Source: Candidatus Binatia bacterium
Lineage (GTDB): Bacteria; Desulfobacterota; Binatia; UBA12015
Reading direction: 5' to 3'
Assembly (NCBI GenBank): GCA_029248525.1
Contig: JAQWJE010000049.1
Span: 310,001 to 374,000 of the forward strand
Length of the DNA: 64,000 bases
Each line of letters starts with the position of its first letter. Position 1 is the first letter of the stretch. Positions 34,565 through 44,773 of the stretch are shown here, in pieces. Below the pieces are notes generated by a model. That model was given only the letters and a program-made list of their open reading frames with translations, searched no databases and had not been told where the DNA came from. A program made the translations under genes and the position numbers.

Positions 34565-35392
34565 TCAGCCAAACATGCCGCGGTTCCGCTGCGGAGCTCC
34601 TGCGAGCTCCCGGCTGTCGGTTTCCTTGCTGACATCTTCTTCCAACTTGCTGAAGCTCTTGCGCAGGCTGTCCTCGAAGCTGTCGAGTTCCTTCTGACGA
34701 CGTGCCTTCAACGCCTCGAAGCTGGCCCCGAACGATTCGTAGAAGGCGTCCATCCGTCGCCGAACCGCTTGGTACATGTCGGTTCGGGGAACGTAGGAGC
34801 CATTGCAATGCGGGCAGTGCAGGACGGTTCCGGGCGTGAGGAACTGGAAGGGAACGGTAAAGCGACCGCCGCAACGGAAGCAGGACAAGGGCACTGGCCA
34901 GTCGTCGGGGCTGGGAATGCCGGCGGCGATGGCATCCTCGGCGGAGATCGCCGGAGGGGGCGGGCCACCCGCGGCTCCCGGGGCGGCGGGCACTGCTCCT
35001 GCGGGCGCGGCATCTCCTGCAGCGGGGCCAGCCTCCGGAGCAGCGGCTGCAGCGGCCTCTTCCTTGAATCGGGAGGGGAAGTCCTCGGGGAAATCCTCGG
35101 TCGGGTGGATTTCCTTGGCGCGTTGGAAGAGGAGCTCCTCGGCCTCAGGGATGTCCGGATTCGGGATACAGCAGTCGACGGGGCAGACGGCGGCGCAGGC
35201 CTCGCTATCGAAAAAACCTACGCATTCCGTGCATTTTTCCGGAACGATGTAAAAGAAATCGTCACTGATGGCAGCTGTCTTCGAGCCATCCAATGCGTCG
35301 AATTCAATGCCACCCTGGTAGATGGCCGTATTGGGACACTCCGGTTCGCAGGCGCCGCAGTTAATGCACTCATCCGTGATCATCGTTGCCAT
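34565..35392 (-). CDS. YfhL-like ferredoxin fused to a zinc ribbon and helical tail
   Basis: 275 residues from the ATG at 35390-35392, chosen because it opens onto the ferredoxin fold; the frame is open 39 codons further upstream. Residues 1-80 carry two 4Fe-4S motifs: C9, C12, C15, C19 and C54, C57, C66, C70 with extra C74/C75 (TECVGFFDSEACAAVC). A flexible Ala/Pro-rich linker (~112-150) leads to a zinc-ribbon-like domain with C171/C174 and C193/C196, then a charged amphipathic helical tail (~205-260). YfhL alone is ~86 residues and donates electrons to unknown partners. The fusion suggests docking to another protein or nucleic acid. Confidence 0.82.
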   Translation of the reverse strand: MATMITDECINCGACEPECPNTAIYQGGIEFDALDGSKTAAISDDFFYIVPEKCTECVGFFDSEACAAVCPVDCCIPNPDIPEAEELLFQRAKEIHPTEDFPEDFPSRFKEEAAAAAAPEAGPAAGDAAPAGAVPAAPGAAGGPPPPAISAEDAIAAGIPSPDDWPVPLSCFRCGGRFTVPFQFLTPGTVLHCPHCNGSYVPRTDMYQAVRRRMDAFYESFGASFEALKARRQKELDSFEDSLRKSFSKLEEDVSKETDSRELAGAPQRNRGMFG

Positions 35393-35525
35393 TGAGGGGA
35401 CTTTAGCCACGAGTTTCCGAGCTCTCAAGGCAATCGCATCGGCTATCTTTTTCGGACGGTTCGAGCGGGCGCTTTCCCGCAAGCTTCGGTAGACTTCGAG
35501 CGTGCCCAACGCCCGACGATCGACG

Positions 35526-38444
35526 ATGCCCGGATTTGCGAATCGGTTTCTTTCTGCAATCAGAAATGGGGTCGAAATTGCACGGTTCGGCGGTTTGGGT
35601 GAGCGTCAATCCCATCCCTATGAGGTGATCGCTCGCGGCCCCCATCACCGTTTGCGGCGCTATTTCCCGGATGAGCCCAAAGCGTCTGCGGTTCCGGTCA
35701 TTCTGGTGCCGCCCCTGATGCTGACTGCTGAAGTTTGGGATGTCGCTCCCGGCGCCAGTGCTGTGGAGAAATTGAGCCTCGATGGAGCGGATCCGTGGGT
35801 GGTCGATTTTGGCTCACCGGAGAAGGAGAAAGGCGGCCTCAAGCGCACGCTGAGCGACCACGTGCTCGCGATCGCCGCCAGCGTCGAGGCCGTGGTCGAG
35901 ACGACCGGGCGGGATGTTCACCTGATGGGCTACTCGCAGGGAGGCATGTTTGCGTATCAGGCGGCCGCTTACTGCCAATCCGACAAGATTTCTTCGCTGG
36001 TGACCTTCGGGGCTCCGGTGGACCTGCACAGTGCCCTGCTCGATCGGGTGCCGATGGAATTTGTTCTGGAGCTGGTAGAGCAGGCGGGGCGAGTCGAATC
36101 CTCGCTTCTTCCCGCGGGAATTCCGCGCTGGGCAACTCGACTCGGTTTTCAGCTGCTGGACCCGATCAAGACCCTCCAGCAGCGTTTCGATTTTCTCTCC
36201 AAGCTGGCCGATCGCGAGGCGCTTCTGGAGCGTGACGGCATGCGTCGCTTCATGGAAGATGAGGGCTGGACGGCTTTTCCCGGCCCGGCGCTGCGAGATG
36301 CGCTGCGCGAATTGGTAGCCCATAACCGCCTTCTGCGCGGCGGGGTTGTGATCGGTGATCGGACGGTGACGCTCGCCGATATCAGTTGCCCGATTCTGGC
36401 TTTCTCCGGGGCCTCGGATACGATTGCGCCGCCACCGAGCGTCCGTGCGATTCGCTCGGCAGCACCGCGAGCTTCGTCGTACGAGATCCGTTTGCAGACC
36501 GGCCATTTCGGGTTGGTGGCTGGTTCGCGGGCGCAGCGCGATACCTGGCCTGCGGTGGCCACCTGGTTGGGCGCAAGAGAAGGCCGCAATCCGCTACCGA
36601 CCAATGCCTACCAGCTTGCCGAGACAGACGGACATGCCAAACCGCCGGAAGGTTTTCTCGTGGATTTACAGCGCGGGACGGAAACGGCCTGGCATTTGGG
36701 CGTGGACCTCGTCGGTGGTGCGGCCGAAGTGGCGGGAGGCCGCCTCGGCGGCGTCGGCCGCATGTTCGCTGCCGTGCTCCCGCAGGTCGCGCGAATTTCT
36801 CGGCTGGAATCCATTCGCTCCGACACCCGGATCAGCCCGTCGCTGGCAATGGCGGACAAGGCACGCGAGGCTCCCGCCGACACATTTTTCCTCTTCGGCG
36901 GTCGGGCCTACAGCTACCGGGACGCCAATACCCGCGTCGATAATGTGGTGCTCGGATTGCTCAAATGCGGTGTCCGTCAGGGCCAATATGTCGGTGTTCT
37001 GATGGAGACCCGCCCAAGTGCGCTGGCGGCCACCGTGGCCCTTTCCCGAATCGGCGCGGTGCCAGTGCTGCTGCGGCCGGATATGCCGCTGGCGGTCCAA
37101 CTGCAGGTGGCTCCGGTGGATCATCTGCTGGCAGACCCCGAGCGTGGATCGGAAGCCTACAAGATTTTTGGTAGGGAAGTTTTGGTCCTTGGTGGCGGCG
37201 GTGGGCCGCGATCTCTCGGGGCAGGGGTTCTGGATATGGAAGCGATTGATCCGGCCGAGGTGGTCCCACCGGACTGGTACGTTCCCGATCCCGGTCTGGC
37301 GGGGGAATTGGCGATGATTCTGATCACCGGTTCGGCCAGGCATCCGGGGATCAGTCGAGTCACCAACCGTCGATGGAGTACCTCGGCATACGGCGCCGCT
37401 TCGGCAACAGCCTTGTCCAAGGACGATACGGTCTATTGCTGCTCGCCGACACACCACGCGACCGGCATTCTGGTGGGCGTCGGCGCGGCGCTGGTCAGTG
37501 GTGCTCGCCTGGCCGTGACTCGCGACTTCTCGGTGGATTCGTTCTGGGAGGATGTTCGCCGCTACGGGGTGGATGTTGTCTTCTACTCGGGTGGCCTCTG
37601 TCGCGCCCTGGTCAACGCACCCACTGACGCCCGAGAGCAGGATCATCCGATTCGGATTTTTGCGGGCAGCGGCATGCCACGCGGCGTTTGGACGCGCCTG
37701 GTAGAGCGTTTACGGCCGGTGCTGGCGATCGAATTTTTTGCCTCGAGTGAAGGCAATGCGGTTCTGGTCAACTTGACTGGCGAGAAGATTGGATCTGTAG
37801 GTCGTCCCTTGCCCGGCGGTGCGGAAATCGCGGTGGCGGCCTGGGACCTGGAGCGCGATCGCATGGTGGAGTTGGGGAGTGGGTTTGCCGAGCCTTGTGG
37901 TCGGGGGCGAATGGGTCTGCTTCTCTCGCGCGTGGCGCCGGAGCGCGGTGAAGTGGAAGGCCGTCCTCTTCGCGGAGTTTTTCATGCCGGTGATGCATGG
38001 CTCGATACCGGGGATCTTGTTCGTTGCGACCCCGAGGGTGATTTCTGGTTGCTCGACCATCGCAAGGATCTGATTCATACGAGCACGGGGGTCGTTGCGA
38101 CGATACCCATCGAAGACACACTGGCGACGGAACTGGATTTTGTGGACCTTGCTGCCGTCTATGGCGTGCAGAGAGACGGCGATGCCCATCAGACCGTGGT
38201 GGCAGCGATTACCTTGCGTCGGGGGAGTACCTTCGACCTTCATGCCTTTGGTGAGCTTGTCGAGACCAGGCTATCGAAAGTCGAGCGTCCGCGATTCGTT
38301 CGCGTTCTCGATGAACTCCCCATGACTTCCGGACATCGACTGCAGAAAAGCGTGCTGCGTGCCGCCGGCCTCGATTCCACCCACGAAACGGATTTCGAGG
38401 TTCCATCGACGATCGCGGAATCGCGTTCGGGAGAAATGATTTGA
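35526..38444 (+). CDS. Alpha/beta-hydrolase fused to a degenerate acyl-CoA-synthetase (ANL) domain
   Basis: 972 residues from ATG 35526 (an in-frame GTG at 35502 would add eight). Residues ~1-370 form an alpha/beta-hydrolase resembling the PhaC-type fold, with the nucleophile serine (~137) in LMGYSQGGMFAYQ. The rest is an ANL domain: ITGSARHPGISRVTN at the P-loop position lacks the canonical TSGTTGxPK, while SSEGNAVLVNL, LDTGDLVRCDPEGD and LLDHRKDLIHTSTG are kept. The C-terminal A10 motif reads SGHRLQKSVLR, so Arg seems to replace the catalytic Lys. Fusions of this kind occur in mycobacteria and relatives. Adenylation activity is doubtful. Divergent to the ferredoxin gene; its stop overlaps the next start by one base. 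Confidence 0.8.
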   Translation: MPGFANRFLSAIRNGVEIARFGGLGERQSHPYEVIARGPHHRLRRYFPDEPKASAVPVILVPPLMLTAEVWDVAPGASAVEKLSLDGADPWVVDFGSPEKEKGGLKRTLSDHVLAIAASVEAVVETTGRDVHLMGYSQGGMFAYQAAAYCQSDKISSLVTFGAPVDLHSALLDRVPMEFVLELVEQAGRVESSLLPAGIPRWATRLGFQLLDPIKTLQQRFDFLSKLADREALLERDGMRRFMEDEGWTAFPGPALRDALRELVAHNRLLRGGVVIGDRTVTLADISCPILAFSGASDTIAPPPSVRAIRSAAPRASSYEIRLQTGHFGLVAGSRAQRDTWPAVATWLGAREGRNPLPTNAYQLAETDGHAKPPEGFLVDLQRGTETAWHLGVDLVGGAAEVAGGRLGGVGRMFAAVLPQVARISRLESIRSDTRISPSLAMADKAREAPADTFFLFGGRAYSYRDANTRVDNVVLGLLKCGVRQGQYVGVLMETRPSALAATVALSRIGAVPVLLRPDMPLAVQLQVAPVDHLLADPERGSEAYKIFGREVLVLGGGGGPRSLGAGVLDMEAIDPAEVVPPDWYVPDPGLAGELAMILITGSARHPGISRVTNRRWSTSAYGAASATALSKDDTVYCCSPTHHATGILVGVGAALVSGARLAVTRDFSVDSFWEDVRRYGVDVVFYSGGLCRALVNAPTDAREQDHPIRIFAGSGMPRGVWTRLVERLRPVLAIEFFASSEGNAVLVNLTGEKIGSVGRPLPGGAEIAVAAWDLERDRMVELGSGFAEPCGRGRMGLLLSRVAPERGEVEGRPLRGVFHAGDAWLDTGDLVRCDPEGDFWLLDHRKDLIHTSTGVVATIPIEDTLATELDFVDLAAVYGVQRDGDAHQTVVAAITLRRGSTFDLHAFGELVETRLSKVERPRFVRVLDELPMTSGHRLQKSVLRAAGLDSTHETDFEVPSTIAESRSGEMI

Positions 38445-39169
38445 TGCGCAAGCCCATCGCAATTATTTTGGCTGCGGGTGTTGGTCGGCGATTTGGCGAG
38501 GCTTCGACGGGACAGCCCAAGGCGCTTCTCGAAGTTGAGGGAGAGACTCTTCTTGCCCGATTGATTCGGCAGTTGCGTCTCGCGGGAGTGGACGAGATCG
38601 TTGTGGTGGCAGGATTCGGGATCGACGCGATTCGTGAGGCGGTGGGTTCAGGTGTCGAAGTTCTCTGGAACCCGGACTTTGAGCGCGGCGCTATTCTCTC
38701 GCTCTATACCGCTCGCGATTTTTTCGACCGAGATCTACTCGTGATGGATGCTGATGTTTTCGGCCCGGATGTGATGTTGTCGCGACTGGTCAACTCTCCG
38801 CAGGAGAGTTGTTTTCTCCTCGATGCGCGCGCCGAGGCGAGTGGGGAAGAGCAGATGCTTCACGTCCGCGGTGATCGGGTTTGGGATATCGCGCGCCAAC
38901 CGCGGGGGTCCTACGACCTCCTCGGGGAATCCGTCGGATTTTTGAAAGTCAGCGTCGAGGCAGCGCCGCTGTTGCTGGAACTCCTGTCGGCCCGTGTCGC
39001 TCGAGGCGAGATCGATCTCGAGCACGAGGAAGTCTATCCGGACTTTCTCGAGCGCACGCATGTAGGGTTCGAACGGGTGGATGATCTGGACTGGACCGAA
39101 GTCGATTTCCCCGAGGATCTGGAACGGGCGCGCGCGATCGGACGACAGGCTCGAGGAGATTCAGCCTAG
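38444..39169 (+). CDS. NTP transferase domain protein (sugar/alcohol nucleotidyltransferase)
   Basis: 241 residues. GT-A fold: IILAAGVGRRFG (nucleotide-binding signature), GQPKALLEVEGETLL with the conserved Lys, and a metal-binding DADVFGP. It resembles phosphocholine or sugar-phosphate cytidylyltransferases. ATG 38444 overlaps the stop of the fusion gene by one base, so they are translationally coupled, hinting at an activated phospho-alcohol or sugar used with the acyl product. The stop shares a CTAG with the stop of the convergent carboxyltransferase gene. Confidence 0.85.
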   Translation: MRKPIAIILAAGVGRRFGEASTGQPKALLEVEGETLLARLIRQLRLAGVDEIVVVAGFGIDAIREAVGSGVEVLWNPDFERGAILSLYTARDFFDRDLLVMDADVFGPDVMLSRLVNSPQESCFLLDARAEASGEEQMLHVRGDRVWDIARQPRGSYDLLGESVGFLKVSVEAAPLLLELLSARVARGEIDLEHEEVYPDFLERTHVGFERVDDLDWTEVDFPEDLERARAIGRQARGDSA

Positions 39170-40713
39170 GCGGATCTACCGCCGACGCGGTGGCGCAAAA
39201 GCGGTCGATGGCGTTCCAGCCAGCGACAGAGCACCGGTCGGGTCTGGCGCGGGTCGATCAGGTCATGGACGCCGAAAGACTCGGCCCCCGGGAAAGCACT
39301 TCTTCCTTTGGCAAGCTTTTCTTCCAGGGCCGTTCGGTAGGCCTCGGGATCAGGCGCCGCCGCAATTTCGCGGCGAAAGGCGACGGCCACGCCTCCTTCG
39401 AGAGGCAAGGCGCCCCTCTCGGCCGAAGGCCAGGCGTAGACGGTCGCGCCAGGGCCGAAGTGCGCCGCGGCCGCCACCCCATAGGCCTTGCGGATGATCA
39501 CGCTGACCCACGGGACAGTTGTTTCGACGGTAGCGCGAATGGCTTCGAGTCCGTGGCGAATTGTCGCCTGCGATTCGGCTTCCGATCCAATCATGAAGCC
39601 GGGTTCGTCGACGAGGCTGACCACCGGCAGGTGGAAGGTATTGCATAGCTCGAGAAAGCGCCTCATTTTCTGCGCCGCGGCTGCCGTCATCGAGCCACCG
39701 ACAAAATGCGGGTCGTTGGCAAGAATGGCCACTGGTGTCGCGTCCAGTCGGGCCAGCCCCGTGATCAGGGAGGAACCGAAGTCGCGACTCATTTCGAAAA
39801 AGGAATCTCGATCAACGATACTCTGGATGACCTTGCGCATGGCATAGACGCGACGACGGTTGCGCGGCACCAGGGCGAGAAGTTTTTCGTCGGTCCGTTG
39901 GGGGTCATCGGTTATGGGGCCTTGTGGCGGCAACTCGTGCCGGTTGGGCGGCAAGTAGGACAGAAATGCCTGTACGATGCCGATTGCATCGGCTTCGTCA
40001 GTCGCGATGCGGTCGACAACTCCGCTGCGACGATGGACCTCGGCGCCTCCCAGTTCCTCTTTGGTTTTGATCTCTCCAAGCGCTCTTTCGACGAGAGCCG
40101 GGCCCGCCACAAGAACTTGTGCGGTTTTTTCGGTGATCACCGAAAGATGTGAACCTGCGAGCCGGGCCGCAGGCAGCCCGGCAACCGCGCCGACACCTGC
40201 GGAGACAACAGGCACTTCGCGCAGGACCTGTGCCATGGAAACAAATCGGTGCCGGGCGTAGACAGGGTCGCCGCGCGCAGCCCCCCCCTTTTTGCCCGAA
40301 GTGCCGGCGACACTACCACCGCCTCCCTCGAGGAAACGAACCAGAGGCAAGCGAAGCTCGAGCGCCAGATCTTCCGAATAGACGCTTTTTCGGAGTCCGG
40401 CGGGAGTTGGAGATCCTCCGCGTTGGGTGAAATCCTCCCCGCCGATCACGCAGAGTCGCCCGTCCACCCGCCCCGTCCCGAGGACGAAGTTGCCGGGGGC
40501 AAACGAGACCAGATGCCCCTCCTCGTCGACATCGGCGTGGCCGGCGATGGGGCCGATTTCGTCGAAGCTTTCCGGATCCGTGATCCCGGCAATCCGCTCC
40601 CGGATCGTCAGGCGACCGCGTTCATGCTGTCGGGCAACGGCCTCCGTACCACCGAGTTCCTTTGCCAGACGCCGTTGTTCTTCGATCCGATCGACTTCCT
40701 TCTGCCAGCTCAC
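39166..40713 (-). CDS. Acyl-CoA carboxylase carboxyltransferase (propionyl/acetyl-CoA carboxylase beta type)
   Basis: 515 residues from the GTG at 40711-40713, selected because the family begins there (SWQKEVDRIEEQRRLA) and the preceding 69 codons read as low-complexity. Two crotonase-fold halves, with GGGGSVAGTSGKKGG and VSAGVGAVAGLPAARLA in the first and YGVAAAAHFGPGATVYAWP in the second. It transfers CO2 from carboxybiotin to an acyl-CoA. A biotin carboxylase/carrier subunit is not in the window, so it must be supplied elsewhere. Which acyl-CoA is used is undecided. Confidence 0.9.
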   Translation of the reverse strand: MSWQKEVDRIEEQRRLAKELGGTEAVARQHERGRLTIRERIAGITDPESFDEIGPIAGHADVDEEGHLVSFAPGNFVLGTGRVDGRLCVIGGEDFTQRGGSPTPAGLRKSVYSEDLALELRLPLVRFLEGGGGSVAGTSGKKGGAARGDPVYARHRFVSMAQVLREVPVVSAGVGAVAGLPAARLAGSHLSVITEKTAQVLVAGPALVERALGEIKTKEELGGAEVHRRSGVVDRIATDEADAIGIVQAFLSYLPPNRHELPPQGPITDDPQRTDEKLLALVPRNRRRVYAMRKVIQSIVDRDSFFEMSRDFGSSLITGLARLDATPVAILANDPHFVGGSMTAAAAQKMRRFLELCNTFHLPVVSLVDEPGFMIGSEAESQATIRHGLEAIRATVETTVPWVSVIIRKAYGVAAAAHFGPGATVYAWPSAERGALPLEGGVAVAFRREIAAAPDPEAYRTALEEKLAKGRSAFPGAESFGVHDLIDPRQTRPVLCRWLERHRPLLRHRVGGRSA

Positions 40714-40779
40714 AAAATGGTTGTAGCCGCCCGCTGCACTCCCGGGAAGTGGTCCGGGGGTCGGAGCGCCGAAAATTAG

Positions 40780-40800
40780 GCCTGCGAGCTTCTGGCAGGC
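40780..40800. promoter_or_regulatory. Inverted repeat in the purL leader
   Basis: GCCTGC (40780-40785), 9-base spacer, GCAGGC (40795-40800), in the 115-base divergent gap between the carboxyltransferase gene and purL. It resembles an operator or leader hairpin. No PurR-type box is recognisable. Confidence 0.35.
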
Positions 40801-40828
40801 TGCTGTCGGTTTGATAATACAAGTGCAG

Positions 40829-43800
40829 ATGCTCACCCTCCGAGGTTCGTCGGCTTTTTCGCCGGCCCGACTGGCAAGCCGCAATGCGGCCCTCGCTGAT
40901 AGTTTGCCCGGGGTCCGCATTCGAGAAGCTGCCTTTGTGCATTTCGTCGATGTTGAGGGCGAGCTCTCGGCCCGCGACGAGGAAGTCCTGACCGCTCTGC
41001 TGCGCTATGGCCCTCGCTCCGACGGAGCGGGCAGCAGTGCTCATGCTTCGGGCGAGCCGACCGCAGATGCGAGCGAGTTGCTGCTCGTAGTGCCGCGCCC
41101 GGGCACAATCTCGCCCTGGTCCTCGAAGGCCACCGATATCGCTCATATTTGCGGGTTGGCGCAGGTCCGCCGACTGGAGCGCGGGGTGGCCTATTTTATC
41201 GAATCCACGGAGCCCGTTTCCGTTGCGGCTGTTGCTGTTCACCTTCATGACCGCATGACGGAGGCCGTCTTTGACCGTCTCGATGCCGCGACTGCACTTT
41301 TCGAACAGGGCGCGCCGGCGCCTGTCGGAACGGTCGATCTGATCGGGGAGGGCCGGGAGGCTCTGGTTCGGGCGAATGGCTCTCTGGGGCTCGCGCTGGC
41401 GGATGACGAGATTGATTATCTGGTCGACAGCTTTGCCGGCCTTGCGCGCAATCCGACGGATGTCGAACTGATGATGTTTGCGCAGGCCAATTCGGAACAT
41501 TGCCGGCATAAAATCTTCAATGCGGATTGGGTGATTGACGGTGAGGCGCAAGAGGAATCACTCTTTGCGATGATTCGGAATACCACCAAACAATCGCCCG
41601 AGGGAATTTTGTCGGCCTATTCCGATAATGCGGCGGTGATGGTGGGCGCCACGGGGGGGCGCTTCTTTGCCGACCCGAGCGATCACGTCTATCGCGCGCA
41701 CGAGGAACCGGTCTCGATTTTGATGAAGGTCGAGACGCATAATCATCCGACCGCGATCGCACCCTTTTCGGGCGCCGCTACTGGTTCGGGTGGAGAGATT
41801 CGTGACGAAGGTGCAACCGGTCTGGGCGCCCGACCGAAGGCCGGACTGACCGGATTCTCGGTCTCTCATCTTCGGATCCCGGGGGCCGAACAGCCATGGG
41901 AGAAGGATTTCGGCCGCCCCCACCGGATGGCGTCTCCTTTGGAAATCATGCTGGAAGGTCCGATCGGAGGCGCTGCTTTCAATAATGAGTTCGGTCGCCC
42001 GAATGTGGCCGGTTATTTTCGTACTTTTTGCGAGGAGGCACCGGGCCCTGCGGGACGCGAGGTCAGGGGCTATCACAAGCCGATCATGTTGGCGGGCGGT
42101 CTCGGGAATGTTCGTCCGGGCCACGAAACCAAGGAGAGCTTTCCGGCCGGGTCGCGGATTGTGGTGCTTGGTGGCCCCGCAATGCTGATCGGCCTGGGTG
42201 GGGGCGCCGCCTCGTCGATGGCTCAGGGCACGAGTGCGGCAGACCTCGATTTTGCATCCGTGCAGCGCGGCAATCCCGAGATGGAACGGCGCTGCCAGGA
42301 AGTGATCGATCGCTGCACCGCATACGGTGCCGAGAACCCGATCCTCTTCATTCACGATGTCGGTGCTGGCGGGCTTTCCAATGCGCTCCCGGAGTTGGTT
42401 CATGACGGGGGTCGTGGAGGCGTTTTCGAGCTTCGCGAAGTGCCCAATGCGGAGCCCGGTCTCTCGCCTCTGGAGATCTGGTGTAATGAGGCTCAGGAGA
42501 GATACGTGCTGGCGATCGCCGAAGATCGTTTCGCGGAGTTCGCGAAAATCTGCGAGCGAGAGAGAGCGCCATTTGCCGCAGTAGGGCACGCCACCGTGGC
42601 GGAACATCTGCAACTGACCGATCGACATTTCGGCGATACGCCCATCGACCTTCCGCTCTCGGTCTTGTTGGGGAAACCGCCGCGCATGCGCCGGGAAGCT
42701 CATAGACTGCCTTTCCGGCCGGACGATTTCGAGACAGAGGAACGCGACCTCGAGGAGACATTGTTGCGGGTGCTCCGGCATCCTGCGGTTGGCGACAAGA
42801 CTTTCCTGATCAGTATCGGTGATCGCACGGTCGGTGGACTGATTGTGCGCGATCAAATGGTCGGCCGCTGGCAGGTGCCCGTCGGGGATGCCGCCGTGAC
42901 TGCCACCAGTTTCGATACCTTCACCGGGGAAGCGATGGCCTGTGGGGAGAGAACCCCTGTCGCGCTTCTGGACCCGGCAGCCTCCGTTCGGCTGGCGATC
43001 GGTGAGGTGGTGACCAATCTGGCCAGTTGCGCAATGCTTTCGCTCGGTGAGATTCGACTCTCCTGCAACTGGATGGCACCGGCAGGGCATCCGGGTGAGG
43101 ACGCCGGTCTCCATGATGCGGTTCGGGCCGTCGGGCTTGAGCTCTGCCCCGCATTGGGAATCGCAGTCCCGGTGGGCAAAGATTCGATGTCGATGCGGAC
43201 GGTCTGGGAGGAAGAGGGTGAGCCGCGCAGCGTCACCGCACCGTTATCGCTGATCGCGACCGGATTCGTGCGGGTTCTCGATGTCCGGCGCAGCTTGACC
43301 CCTGAGCTGAATTCCGGACTCGAAGACTCGGTTTTGCTGCTGATTGATTTGGGCGGTGGCCGCAACCGGCTTGGTGGTTCGATCGCCGCGCAGGTCTACG
43401 AGACGTTGGGTGCGGATCCGGCGGATCTGGATGACCCCGAGAATTTGCTGCGGTTTTTCCGCTTGATTCAAGAGCTTGCCGGCGAAGAAATTCTCGAGGC
43501 GTACCATGACCGCTCGGACGGCGGACTTGCGGCCACTCTGCTGGAGATGTCGTTTGCGGGCGGCGTTGGTCTCGAGATTGATCTTGCCGGCCTTGGCTTG
43601 GACTCGTTTGCAGCGCTGTTCAACGAAGAGCTTGGCGCTGTGGTGCAGGTCCGCCGGAGCGACCTGGCGCGGGTGCGGGCAGTGGCTGCTCGCGAAGGAA
43701 TTGACGAACTTGTCCACGAGTTGGGTGGCCTCCGGTCGGATGATCAGGTCGTGATCCGTAAGGATGCCGAGGCGTTGGTGGCGATGTCGAGATTCGAGCT

Positions 43801-44755
43801 TCGTGATGCATGGTCCGAAACCACCCACCGTATGCAGGCCCTTCGCGATGACAAGACTTGCGCCGAGGAAGAACATGCCGCGCGTCTGGATGCGGCTGAC
43901 CCCGGTCTTTCCGCCGAGTTGTCTTTCTCCATGCGGGACGACGTAGCCGCGCCGTGGATTGCTTCGGGCTCCCGGCCGAGGCTGGCCGTTCTGCGAGAAC
44001 AGGGAGTCAACGGCCAGATCGAAATGGCGGCGGCCTTTGATCGCGCGGGCTTTGAGGCCGTCGACGTTCATATGAGTGATCTTCTGTCAGGGGATGTCTC
44101 GCTCGCAGAGATGCACGGCCTGGTTGCTTGTGGCGGATTTTCCTACGGTGACGTTCTCGGTGCAGGGGAAGGCTGGGCAAAATCGATTCTTTTTCAGCCG
44201 CGAGTTCGCGAGATGGTCGCAGAGTTCTTTGCGCGCCCTGATACTTTTTCGCTGGGTGTTTGTAATGGTTGTCAGATGCTCTCGAATTTACATTCGATTA
44301 TCCCCGGAGCAGAGCATTGGCCGCGCTTTGTGCGCAACCGGTCGGAGCAATTCGAGGCGCGTCTTTCGCTGGTCAAAATTCTGCCCAGCCCCTCCATCCT
44401 GCTCTCCGGAATGGAGGGCTCGCGGATACCGATCGCTGTCGCGCATGGTGAGGGCCGTGCGGAGTTCGACTCAGCCAACGCGTGCGAGAGGTTTGTGGAG
44501 TCAGGCCTTGTGGGGATGCAGTATGTCGATGGTGCAGGCCAACTGACAGCCCGGTATCCTGCCAATCCGAACGGTTCGCCTGCCGGTATTGCTGGTCTGA
44601 CGAGTGGCGACGGTCGCGTCACGATCATGATGCCGCACCCCGAGCGAGTGTTCCGGAAGGTCCAACACTCGTGGATGCCTCCAGAGTGGCGCGATGGTCA
44701 TGACGAGGCTCCCTGGATGCGTTTATTTCGCAATGCTCGGACCTGGCTGGCTTGA
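40829..44755 (+). CDS. purL: Phosphoribosylformylglycinamidine synthase (single-chain)
   Basis: 1308 residues, the long fused form (PurS-like N terminus, synthetase core, glutaminase). It converts FGAR to FGAM with ATP and glutamine in purine synthesis. The N terminus ([16 protein letters not shown]) aligns with E. coli PurL, which supports ATG 40829 over the nearby GTG 40823 and TTG 40811. Core: [35 protein letters not shown]. The glutaminase domain ends with [15 protein letters not shown] (nucleophile Cys) and MPHPERVFR. No other early pur gene adjoins it; purB lies 10 kb downstream beyond the glycan cluster. Confidence 0.97.
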   Translation: MLTLRGSSAFSPARLASRNAALADSLPGVRIREAAFVHFVDVEGELSARDEEVLTALLRYGPRSDGAGSSAHASGEPTADASELLLVVPRPGTISPWSSKATDIAHICGLAQVRRLERGVAYFIESTEPVSVAAVAVHLHDRMTEAVFDRLDAATALFEQGAPAPVGTVDLIGEGREALVRANGSLGLALADDEIDYLVDSFAGLARNPTDVELMMFAQANSEHCRHKIFNADWVIDGEAQEESLFAMIRNTTKQSPEGILSAYSDNAAVMVGATGGRFFADPSDHVYRAHEEPVSILMKVETHNHPTAIAPFSGAATGSGGEIRDEGATGLGARPKAGLTGFSVSHLRIPGAEQPWEKDFGRPHRMASPLEIMLEGPIGGAAFNNEFGRPNVAGYFRTFCEEAPGPAGREVRGYHKPIMLAGGLGNVRPGHETKESFPAGSRIVVLGGPAMLIGLGGGAASSMAQGTSAADLDFASVQRGNPEMERRCQEVIDRCTAYGAENPILFIHDVGAGGLSNALPELVHDGGRGGVFELREVPNAEPGLSPLEIWCNEAQERYVLAIAEDRFAEFAKICERERAPFAAVGHATVAEHLQLTDRHFGDTPIDLPLSVLLGKPPRMRREAHRLPFRPDDFETEERDLEETLLRVLRHPAVGDKTFLISIGDRTVGGLIVRDQMVGRWQVPVGDAAVTATSFDTFTGEAMACGERTPVALLDPAASVRLAIGEVVTNLASCAMLSLGEIRLSCNWMAPAGHPGEDAGLHDAVRAVGLELCPALGIAVPVGKDSMSMRTVWEEEGEPRSVTAPLSLIATGFVRVLDVRRSLTPELNSGLEDSVLLLIDLGGGRNRLGGSIAAQVYETLGADPADLDDPENLLRFFRLIQELAGEEILEAYHDRSDGGLAATLLEMSFAGGVGLEIDLAGLGLDSFAALFNEELGAVVQVRRSDLARVRAVAAREGIDELVHELGGLRSDDQVVIRKDAEALVAMSRFELRDAWSETTHRMQALRDDKTCAEEEHAARLDAADPGLSAELSFSMRDDVAAPWIASGSRPRLAVLREQGVNGQIEMAAAFDRAGFEAVDVHMSDLLSGDVSLAEMHGLVACGGFSYGDVLGAGEGWAKSILFQPRVREMVAEFFARPDTFSLGVCNGCQMLSNLHSIIPGAEHWPRFVRNRSEQFEARLSLVKILPSPSILLSGMEGSRIPIAVAHGEGRAEFDSANACERFVESGLVGMQYVDGAGQLTARYPANPNGSPAGIAGLTSGDGRVTIMMPHPERVFRKVQHSWMPPEWRDGHDEAPWMRLFRNARTWLA

Positions 44756-44773
44756 GAAGGGAGAGGGATCGAG

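Noticed and set aside
41558-43114. 518-codon minus-strand open frame inside purL
   Set aside because: Antisense of a conserved gene; no recognisable domain and no ribosome site.
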